IMG/VR virus record: IMGVR_UViG_3300026521_000151
Span: 1 to 64,000 of that record
DNA length: 64,000 bases
DNA from: a virus
Strand: one strand, 5' to 3'
The position numbers and the translations under genes are program-made. Positions within the stretch are counted from its first letter, which is position 1. Every line of letters starts with the position of its first letter. A model generated the notes under the pieces. It was not told the origin of the DNA. It saw only the letters and a program-made list of their open reading frames with translations, and did not search any database. Of this stretch, positions 24,271 through 30,746 are shown one piece after another.

Positions 24271-25095
24271 TTATTGTATAAAATTTAGACAATCAGCACA
24301 TACAAAATAACCATTAGCATCATAAAGTTTTGTATGTTCTCCACATACCTCACAAACAATAGGTGTATTTTCTATAAAAAAATCATCATAATATGGTAAC
24401 TCCTCCACCTCAAATTGTTTTTTACTAACTTGTCGAATAAACTCTTGATTTTGTAAGAGTTTCAAAGTTTCTACCATTTTATCATAATAGATTATTTCGT
24501 TTTTAGTGTGTTCATTGTCATACCCTACTGATAAATTTATCATAGCAACTTTTGTATGTTCAGCAACCGTCACCCCGTCTGTGTAGCTTCCCATACCCTC
24601 TTGAAAACCTAAATCTAAAAATATGTTATTTAAGTCTTGTGCATCAAAACCATAAGTAGCAAATTCATTTACTCCATTTGGACTTCTACGGTCTAATGAA
24701 ATAATACACGACCAATTTTCATCTTTATACAAAGTATTACACCAAGTACCTACACCTATTCCTCCTATCTCTTCATCCGTAGTAAGTAAAATATCGTAAT
24801 CATTTATACTATTTTTTAGTAAAGATTCAACAATCCATACACCACATCTATCATCGCCACCTAAACAACTTGCTTTACTTTTCTTATTTAGTGTTATTGT
24901 GTTACCTATAATATCTAAATCAGTGCTATTCAGTGCTGATTTATACCTGTGAGTGTTTATCGTGTCCAAGTGGGCTGTTAAAAGAGGTTTCAAGCCCTCT
25001 TTACTTCCTTTAATAAGTACAGCACCTGCCGTTATCTCATATTTTTTTATTAAGCTATTCTGTGTTTCTTTTAGTAATTGTATTAAGTTTTTCAT
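24271..25095 (-). CDS. Zinc metallopeptidase of the M20/M28/M42 type with C-terminal zinc ribbon
   Basis: 274 residues. A complete two-metal aminopeptidase site is visible: AHLD (H42, D44), GGDDRCG (bridging D81 or D82), TTDEEIGG (catalytic E108 and E109), ISLD (D135) and NEHTKNE (H196). Residues 248-269 add a CxxC...CxxC zinc ribbon that is not part of the family. Such enzymes trim peptides or amidated substrates. A phage copy is unusual. It shares an operon with the 462-aa gene. Confidence 0.8.
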   Translation of the reverse strand: MKNLIQLLKETQNSLIKKYEITAGAVLIKGSKEGLKPLLTAHLDTINTHRYKSALNSTDLDIIGNTITLNKKSKASCLGGDDRCGVWIVESLLKNSINDYDILLTTDEEIGGIGVGTWCNTLYKDENWSCIISLDRRSPNGVNEFATYGFDAQDLNNIFLDLGFQEGMGSYTDGVTVAEHTKVAMINLSVGYDNEHTKNEIIYYDKMVETLKLLQNQEFIRQVSKKQFEVEELPYYDDFFIENTPIVCEVCGEHTKLYDANGYFVCADCLNFIQ

Positions 25096-25117
25096 TTTTA
25101 AAATCCTTTATTTTTTT

Positions 25118-26506
25118 TTAGTTTAGTTCCTCAAAATCGATATTGCTATCGTTTTTCAGTGTTTCTATTTCGTCCTCATTTAACTCACATAGTTCTGGTA
25201 TAAAAGTAGGTTGTCCGTTTATTGTTACCAAATTACCGTCTATTTCGTCATCATCTAAGACTATTTCATAACCGAAATAGTCTGACAGCTCATAATAATT
25301 GAAATAATTAGCTACATTTTCAGTGTGGTACAATGCACGGTTTGAACTTTCGATACCATAAGTTGTTATAATTCCCTCAGTAGTACTATAAATACTGTTA
25401 TTAGCTTCTGATACATACTCTTGTATCACTTCATCATATATTACTTCATCTTCTGGTAGATAGTCGTCAGTATCTAAACAGTAATAAGCCTCATCACTTT
25501 CTATGTATGCATCTAATTGTTCAGAATATACATAATATCTCTCTAAACACTGTGAGCATATATTCATTAGCCCTTCTCCATATACCTCAATTTCATTCAT
25601 TTCACTATCTGCCTCATCACAATACTCACACATTATCTGAGTGTATTCACCACAAGTAGAATCCAACACCACTGACTGTTCATCATTAGTTAGGTAATTC
25701 GTTTCTATGTGCTCACAATAACTTAATGTGTCTAAAAATGGTAAATAATACTGGTCTAAATCTACATAGTCCTCATGTTTTGTATGTACTTTTATATCAT
25801 CATAAAAAACTTTATTCTCATAAATGAAACTCCCTTTTTCCTGGTATGATTGATATTTTTTGAACACCATATTGTTTTTTGTTGCATACTGTTGAAAAAA
25901 ATGTAGGTATTTTTCCTCAGTGTAGTAAATTCTATCCATAAAATCTACTGTCTGATTAAGTTGTGGAAAATATACATTTTTCCATAATAGTGCTCTCGCA
26001 ATTAATGTGTTTTTACTGTTAGTTAAATAAAGAACCCCCACATCGAAATTTTCCATTAGAAAAGTGTAATAACTTCCATTATTTCGCATACAACTATTTC
26101 CAACAGTTCCTTTTGGGTAGTGTTCAAGATTATAAATCGCTTCAATATCACTTGATTTTAACATTTTTAAGTCTTTATCTATTTTATACTTTATACCCCA
26201 TTCTGCAACTATTTTTCCAATAATAGTGCTATCTAATTCAGGGAAAATAGATTTCAGGATTTTTCCTAATTTCACAGGGTTTTCAGGGTTACTTTTAAAA
26301 TACCAATTTCCACTCGCTCCGTTGTATAAATAGTTTGTATTAGGTTCTGATTTATAGTTTTTATCTACTAAAACCTCGTACAAGGTTTTGTTTTCATTGT
26401 TTGCAACTGTGGTTAATGATTCCTCAGATATTAAGTTTTCATTCACTGTTGCCATAACTTCCATAAGTCTATCCATTGATAGACGCGATATATATAATAT
26501 GTTCAT
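25118..26506 (-). CDS. Large acidic protein of unknown function, 462 aa
   Basis: Residues 130-225 contain GNSCMRNN, a ligand-like strand set, NTLIARALLWKN and MDRIYY, a pattern I associate with large uncharacterised phage proteins. Near 288-310 there is a CEYC...CSQC zinc site. The C-terminal third is extremely acidic (Asp/Glu/Tyr). First gene of its transcript, below the promoter at 26689, with a 175-nt hairpin-rich leader. Function unknown. Confidence 0.7.
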   Translation of the reverse strand: MNILYISRLSMDRLMEVMATVNENLISEESLTTVANNENKTLYEVLVDKNYKSEPNTNYLYNGASGNWYFKSNPENPVKLGKILKSIFPELDSTIIGKIVAEWGIKYKIDKDLKMLKSSDIEAIYNLEHYPKGTVGNSCMRNNGSYYTFLMENFDVGVLYLTNSKNTLIARALLWKNVYFPQLNQTVDFMDRIYYTEEKYLHFFQQYATKNNMVFKKYQSYQEKGSFIYENKVFYDDIKVHTKHEDYVDLDQYYLPFLDTLSYCEHIETNYLTNDEQSVVLDSTCGEYTQIMCEYCDEADSEMNEIEVYGEGLMNICSQCLERYYVYSEQLDAYIESDEAYYCLDTDDYLPEDEVIYDEVIQEYVSEANNSIYSTTEGIITTYGIESSNRALYHTENVANYFNYYELSDYFGYEIVLDDDEIDGNLVTINGQPTFIPELCELNEDEIETLKNDSNIDFEELN

Positions 26507-26688
26507 TTTTAAGTCCTTTTTGTTTTGATTTTATTTTGTGTTTGCACCTAATGACTACACAAATATAAGGGTAATTTCATATTACTGAAAAAATTACCCT
26601 TATATTTATATAACATTGTGATTTAATTCTACTTAATAAATCACCTTATTTATGGGAAGTGGTGATTATTATTTAGTGTTTTTCATAT
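26507..26688 (-). other. Structured 5' leader of the 462-aa gene
   Basis: No gene. The minus-strand leader holds a perfect 17-bp hairpin (26561-26577 with 26591-26607, loop 13) and a second one near 26631-26673 built on AAATCACC/GGTGATT. Neither is followed by a T tract, so they look like mRNA structure or attenuation elements rather than terminators. Confidence 0.6.
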
Positions 26689-26717
26689 TTTATAAAATAA
26701 TTGTATAACATTGTCAA
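26689..26717 (-). promoter_or_regulatory. Sigma-70 promoter for the 462-aa/peptidase operon
   Basis: Minus strand TTGACA (26717-26712), 17 bp, TATAAA (26694-26689). One mismatch in the -10. Confidence 0.7.
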
Positions 26718-26733
26718 ACATTAATCAGTTATG

Positions 26734-26771
26734 ACTACCTTACAAAATTTTTTTATTTTTTGTAAGGTAGT
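26734..26771 (-). terminator. Strong hairpin ending the upstream small-gene operon
   Basis: Perfect 14-bp stem (ACTACCTTACAAAA / TTTTGTAAGGTAGT) with a 10-base A/T loop. It lies after the 23-aa gene and the tandem repeat, just upstream of the next promoter. The T run is inside the stem, so it is a probable but not classical terminator. Confidence 0.55.
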
Positions 26772-26790
26772 GAAATTTTTGTAAGTTTTT

Positions 26791-26874
26791 GAGTTCAGTT
26801 TTTTGAGTTCAGTTTTTTGAGTTCAGTTTTTTGAGTTCAGTTTTTTGAGTTCAGTTTTTTGAGTTCAGTTTTTT
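26791..26874. repeat. 14-bp tandem repeat, six copies
   Basis: Six exact copies of GAGTTCAGTTTTTT in a row, with partial units at both ends (TTTTT before, GAACTT after). Noncoding, between a small ORF stop and a hairpin terminator. Confidence 0.95.
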
Positions 26875-26878
26875 GAAC

Positions 26879-26950
26879 TTAATGGAACATCGCCGAAAAA
26901 CCAAGTAAAAAGCTGAACGAAATTATTATGTCGATTTTGTTGTATCTCAT
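26879..26950 (-). CDS. Small membrane peptide, 23 aa
   Basis: AAAGGATTCAAAATG opens MRYNKIDIIISFSFLLGFSA then MFH. One hydrophobic segment (8-22) after a basic start. The tandem repeat follows its stop directly. The same ribosome binding site string precedes the 55-aa gene upstream. Confidence 0.5.
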   Translation of the reverse strand: MRYNKIDIIISFSFLLGFSAMFH

Positions 26951-26986
26951 TTTGAATCCTTTATTTTTTATTTTTTAAATTACATT

Positions 26987-27154
26987 TTAATTTTTTAAAT
27001 AAGCTTGAAAATCAGCTATCACAAAATTGATTTCAGATAGCTTTAAATTTTCTTTGAAGAGTTGGTCTTTAATTTGTATTAACATTTTAACCTGCTCTTT
27101 TTTATTTAGTTCTTTGAAAAACTCCACTAAGTTTATATAATCATTTAATTTCAT
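26987..27154 (-). CDS. Small helical protein, 55 aa
   Basis: Helical and charged (LVEFFKELNKKEQVKMLIQI). Ribosome binding site AAAGGATTC; its ATG overlaps the stop of the 96-aa gene as ATGA. Unknown. Confidence 0.6.
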   Translation of the reverse strand: MKLNDYINLVEFFKELNKKEQVKMLIQIKDQLFKENLKLSEINFVIADFQAYLKN

Positions 27155-27441
27155 TTTGAATCCTTTATTAAAGTTTCTAAATTAGCTTTTAAATTGTAAG
27201 AGCTTACTACGATACAACCTCCACAGTCTTTTCCACGGTATTTTTTCCCGCCAATTTCCCTGCTTATTTTTAAAGCTTGATTAAACAATTTAGAAATAGA
27301 ATTTATGTCTATTTTATAATCAATCTCTTTTAATCTAAGAAAATACAAAAAGTGAATCACATATCTAGGGTTACCATTCACATCGTTCTTAACTCTTTTA
27401 TACTCAACTTCTACATCATTTACAGTTACATAGTTAACCAT
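27151..27441 (-). CDS. Hypothetical protein, 96 aa
   Basis: A TTG at 27447 could extend it by two residues, but AAAGGATTTGAATATG places the start at ATG 27441. Contains KKYRGKDCGGCIVVSS near residues 74-89, a Gly/Cys turn between helix and strand that may bind metal. Unknown family. Confidence 0.65.
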   Translation of the reverse strand: MVNYVTVNDVEVEYKRVKNDVNGNPRYVIHFLYFLRLKEIDYKIDINSISKLFNQALKISREIGGKKYRGKDCGGCIVVSSYNLKANLETLIKDSK

Positions 27442-27771
27442 ATTCAAATCCTTTAAATTTAATTTTGTGATATTCTATTTACATAATGAGAACATCATCA
27501 AACTAAATCGTTTGATTGAACCTTTAAACAACACTCCAATGCACTTCCAACACTTGGTAGCCAACCTTTAAAAGTTCCTTAACAACAAATTATCAAATAT
27601 CGTTTATAGTGTTATGATGATTTAATCAAACCACTTGGTGCTATTGTTTGGATTATGTTTTTAGTATTTTGAAAATACTTTATGTAATCCTTGCACCTTT
27701 TAAATAAATAAAAACTCAAACCTTTTTGAAAGAAACTTTTAATCTCTTTCAAGCCGTTTGTTTGTTTATGA
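27442..27771 (-). other. Long structured leader RNA (about 330 nt)
   Basis: Lies between a consensus promoter and the 96-aa gene with no credible coding frame. Local hairpins on the minus strand include TTGAAAGA/TCTTTCAA, AGTATTTT/AAAATACT, TTGG-CTA-CCAA and ATCAAAC/GTTTGAT. Longer-range complementarity exists between TTTAAAGGTT-type segments. A regulatory leader or a stable RNA is plausible. Confidence 0.45.
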
Positions 27772-27777
27772 GTTGGA

Positions 27778-27806
27778 ATTATAGTAAATTTTTGTTTGAA
27801 TGTCAA
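27778..27806 (-). promoter_or_regulatory. Sigma-70 promoter of the structured leader
   Basis: Minus strand TTGACA (27806-27801), exactly 17 bp, TATAAT (27783-27778); perfect consensus. Confidence 0.82.
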
Positions 27807-27903
27807 GTGATTTTTAATAAATTTATACACAAATTTTAATGAATGTTTAATAAAGTCCGTAAATAAGGGTTATAAAATTATTGTAAATTTTGTTATTTTT
27901 AGT

Positions 27904-28118
27904 GTAGATAGCTTGAAGGTGTATTATAATAGTTATAATAGATTATATGATAGCTTGGAGGTGTATTATAGATAGCTGTATGGAGGTGTATTATAATAGT
28001 TATAATAGATTATATGATAGCTTGGAGGTGTATTATAGATAGCTGTATGGAGGTGTATTATAATAGTTATAATAGATTATATGATAGCTTGGAGGTGTAT
28101 TATAATAGTGTTATTAGT
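27904..28118. repeat. 67-bp tandem repeat, about three copies
   Basis: Copies align at 27918, 27985 and 28052 (GGT of GGTGTATTATAATAG), period 67 bp, the third truncated. Each unit itself contains two copies of GGTGTATTATA and AT-rich words such as TTATAATAGATTATAT. Noncoding; a candidate iteron array or origin. Confidence 0.85.
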
Positions 28119-28356
28119 GGAGTGTGCTTCCATTATATGTTTGACTCAAACATAATGATACAGGGGGATGTTAGTTTGAGATTTTTAGTGGTTGTTTTGG
28201 AGAGTACAAAACACTCTCAAACACGTTATGTAATATATACTCTGAGTATAATTAAATACTATTGGAGAGCGTCACAAAACACTCTCAAACACGTTATGCA
28301 ATATAGATATACACAATATCTAAGTTAATTCTACTAAACACAAAACACTCTCAAAA
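28119..28356. repeat. Intergenic region with dispersed CTCTC hairpin repeats
   Basis: ACAAAACACTCTCAAACACG and following bases recur at 28206 and 28274 (spacing 68 bp), with a shorter copy at 28340 ending next to the dNMP kinase stop. GGAGAGT/ACTCTC and GAGAG/CTCTC form small hairpins. No gene seen here. Confidence 0.6.
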
Positions 28357-28929
28357 TCACACCACCAATTTTCGCCCCAAAACCTTTGCCTGATTGTCTA
28401 ATGAATGTAAATCAGAGTTATTATCAATATCATTCGGGAAACTAATGTCATCAAAACTTAATTCTGATTTATGAGTATCTAAAACACCTTTAAATTGTTT
28501 ATTAACTTTAACAAAAACACAATCATAAGAATCAAATACTTTACTTTCATAAGGGTATCTATAATCAGGTATTAATACAAAATCATAATTAACTCCCACC
28601 GATTCTATATATGATTTTAAAACTAAACTCCAATACAATTTCCCTTTACACTCCTTAACCGATTCTGCGTAGTGTTGTATAAACTGCCTCCAAGTCAAAC
28701 TCCCTGAAGGACTTACTAATGAACTACTATTCTTTAATCTGTCTAAACACACTACACTAAACCCAAATAACTTACTTATTTCCTCTTTTACTTTATCAGC
28801 AAAATGGACTACCAAAACTCTCTTTCCTCTAAATTCTAAATAGTCTTGAAGGAAAGTAGCAAAGGTATCCTTCCCTGACCTTTGCTTCCCTGCTATAAAT
28901 ACTAACTTAGGTTTCTTAGTACTACTCAT
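28357..28929 (-). CDS. Deoxynucleoside monophosphate kinase (T4 gp1-like)
   Basis: 190 residues with a P-loop GKQRSGKD (14-21), HFADKVKEE after strand 2, a mid LTWRQFIQHYAESV segment and IPDYRYPYE followed by THKSELSFDD, all typical of phage dNMP kinases. It phosphorylates dNMPs made by ThyX and by host DNA breakdown. Last gene of the nucleotide operon. Confidence 0.85.
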   Translation of the reverse strand: MSSTKKPKLVFIAGKQRSGKDTFATFLQDYLEFRGKRVLVVHFADKVKEEISKLFGFSVVCLDRLKNSSSLVSPSGSLTWRQFIQHYAESVKECKGKLYWSLVLKSYIESVGVNYDFVLIPDYRYPYESKVFDSYDCVFVKVNKQFKGVLDTHKSELSFDDISFPNDIDNNSDLHSLDNQAKVLGRKLVV

Positions 28930-28930
28930 T

Positions 28931-29158
28931 TTATCTCCTTCCTTTTTCTCTTTTCATTTGTGTCATCCTACCATAATAATTATCAGGGACTCCAATATCA
29001 TTATGACATTTTAATGTTACTATTTTACTTATTGTCTTTTGTGTTGTGTTATACTCTTTAGCTAAATCACTTTGACTAATTCCTTCTAAGTAATCTATCC
29101 TTATTTTTAACAACTCTTCCTCTGACCAAGCTTTCTGTATTCCTACTCTTTTCTTCAT
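28931..29158 (-). CDS. Helix-turn-helix protein, 75 aa
   Basis: WSEEELLKIRIDYLEGISQS then DLAKEYNTTQKTISKIV (12-48) is a homeodomain/resolvase-type helix-turn-helix. The basic tail is RMTQMKREKGRR. Likely a small DNA-binding regulator. It starts two bases upstream of the kinase gene unit. Confidence 0.7.
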   Translation of the reverse strand: MKKRVGIQKAWSEEELLKIRIDYLEGISQSDLAKEYNTTQKTISKIVTLKCHNDIGVPDNYYGRMTQMKREKGRR

Positions 29159-29173
29159 TTTATCTCCTCACCA

Positions 29174-29404
29174 TTATAACTTAGAAATAGTGAAATCGGA
29201 TAATTGATTTAATTCTTTTAAAAAAGAAACACTCACATTATTTATTTGTCCAACATAATAATCTTTATGGTGTTCTAATTCTGATTTCATCTTTTTAATC
29301 CAAGCTTTCACGCCTAAGTTATAATCATTTGCTTCCATTTTATATCTAAACGCTCTTTTATACACTTTATAAGCTAATTTAGCTTCATCTCTTGTTACTT
29401 CCAT
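29174..29404 (-). CDS. Hypothetical helical protein, 76 aa
   Basis: Helical, Lys/Tyr-rich, no motif. Lies within the ribonucleotide reductase operon. Ribosome binding site AAAGG. Confidence 0.65.
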   Translation of the reverse strand: MEVTRDEAKLAYKVYKRAFRYKMEANDYNLGVKAWIKKMKSELEHHKDYYVGQINNVSVSFLKELNQLSDFTISKL

Positions 29405-29422
29405 TTTATTACCTTTGTTGTT

Positions 29423-29641
29423 TTACCTAACTTCATAATCTTCATCATCTACCAATAACACACTACCTCTGTACTTATTTATAAAATCATAAATATAATT
29501 AAAATCTACTGTAATTGGTATTTCTTCAGGTTTTAGAAAACCTATTTTAGTAGGTAATCTTCCTGCTACATAATGTAGTTTATCATCAATCACAAAAGTA
29601 TCACAATAGTATTTTAAAAATAAATCAGTTACACTTTTCAT
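29423..29641 (-). CDS. Hypothetical protein, 72 aa
   Basis: Mixed alpha/beta, acidic C-terminus (LLVDDEDYEVR). Directly follows nrdB by 19 bases. The size is close to that of glutaredoxin/NrdH, but there is no CxxC, so it is not a redoxin. Confidence 0.65.
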   Translation of the reverse strand: MKSVTDLFLKYYCDTFVIDDKLHYVAGRLPTKIGFLKPEEIPITVDFNYIYDFINKYRGSVLLVDDEDYEVR

Positions 29642-29660
29642 ATTTTATCCTTCATTTGTG

Positions 29661-30692
29661 TTATAAATCGCTCCAGCCATCTAAAATAGTAGGTTGTTTA
29701 TAATTTATACTTGTTACCTCAAAATTGTTTGTTCTACTTGTTGTTTCATCAATAACCCCTGATTGTAAATCTAAATGCTTATAAGGATTAGTTGTTTCAT
29801 TGTAAATAGGGTTAAATTCTATTTGTTTCAATAACCAATCACATCTGTATTTAGCATATTGTGTTACACTCTCTGATGATTGTCCTAACACTTTATCACC
29901 TAAAATAGAAACACTGAATTTTATCTCCCACTCTGTTGCTTGTCTGAATAAGTCATAGATAACGTCTGTGTATTCCTCTTTAAGTTCAGGGTATTCATTC
30001 CAAATCTCTAAGAATATGTTTCTAAATAATACAATGTGGAGTTCCTCTTCCTGTCTAATATATCTAATTTGTGTGTCTGTTGATGACATCAGACCTCTTG
30101 AATTTAGATTATGGAAGAATTGGAATCCGTTGTAAAAATACAAACCCTCTAAGATGTAGTTCCCTATAATAGATTTCATAAATGTTGCTTCACAAGGATT
30201 ATCTATAAAATCTTGATAAATACTCGCTATAAACTTATTTCTTTCTAACAATAACTTATTATCTCTCCAACGATAAACAATTTCAGTAGCCTCTTTATGA
30301 CTAAATAATGAACTTAGTATATGTCCATAACTTAAACTGTGATTACTTTCTTCATAAGTTTGGAAAGCTAAACAAATAACAACCTCTGGTGCTGTGATAT
30401 AGTCAGCTATATTAGGTATATTATTTGTTTGTACACTATCTAAGAAAACTAAAAAACTAATAATATCTTTGTATGCCTCTTGCTCTGCTTTTGTTAAGCT
30501 AAACCAAGTTTCTTTGTCAGGGAGCATATCTACTTTATAAGGTATCCACACCTTAGTGAACATACTCTCATATAGCTTAATAGCCCATTTATATTTACTT
30601 GTTTCTAAGTTTAGTAAATTAGTTGTGTTACCATTTATTATTCTTATATTGTTATCATCGCCTGTTGGGTTAAATAATCTCTTCTTTTCCAT
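29661..30692 (-). CDS. nrdB: Class I ribonucleotide reductase small subunit NrdB
   Basis: 343 residues. The diiron ligands D85, E115 and H118 and the radical Tyr122 appear in FLDS and EESNHSLSY, at almost the same numbering as E. coli R2; the second set is in EEELHIVLFRNIF. It generates the tyrosyl radical passed to NrdA to make deoxyribonucleotides. Directly downstream of nrdA in one operon. Confidence 0.95.
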   Translation of the reverse strand: MEKKRLFNPTGDDNNIRIINGNTTNLLNLETSKYKWAIKLYESMFTKVWIPYKVDMLPDKETWFSLTKAEQEAYKDIISFLVFLDSVQTNNIPNIADYITAPEVVICLAFQTYEESNHSLSYGHILSSLFSHKEATEIVYRWRDNKLLLERNKFIASIYQDFIDNPCEATFMKSIIGNYILEGLYFYNGFQFFHNLNSRGLMSSTDTQIRYIRQEEELHIVLFRNIFLEIWNEYPELKEEYTDVIYDLFRQATEWEIKFSVSILGDKVLGQSSESVTQYAKYRCDWLLKQIEFNPIYNETTNPYKHLDLQSGVIDETTSRTNNFEVTSINYKQPTILDGWSDL

Positions 30693-30746
30693 TATATTCC
30701 TTTATAATTTATGTTATGCTAACCTCTTAAAAAGAGGGTGATTGTC

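Noticed and set aside
27612-27830. 72-aa open frame on the minus strand
   Set aside because: It covers the consensus promoter at 27778-27806 and has no ribosome binding site; the region reads better as promoter plus leader RNA.
28014-28328. 104-aa open frame on the plus strand
   Set aside because: It is translated tandem repeat and hairpin sequence, lies in the opposite direction to all neighbours, and has no protein-like composition.
28200-28356. Possible CRISPR array (three similar CTCTC-containing repeats)
   Set aside because: Only two full copies plus a fragment, spacing differs, and the 'spacers' share sequence; no cas genes. It is a dispersed hairpin repeat.
29423-29641. Glutaredoxin/NrdH partner for the reductase
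   Set aside because: Right size and place, but no CxxC redox motif.
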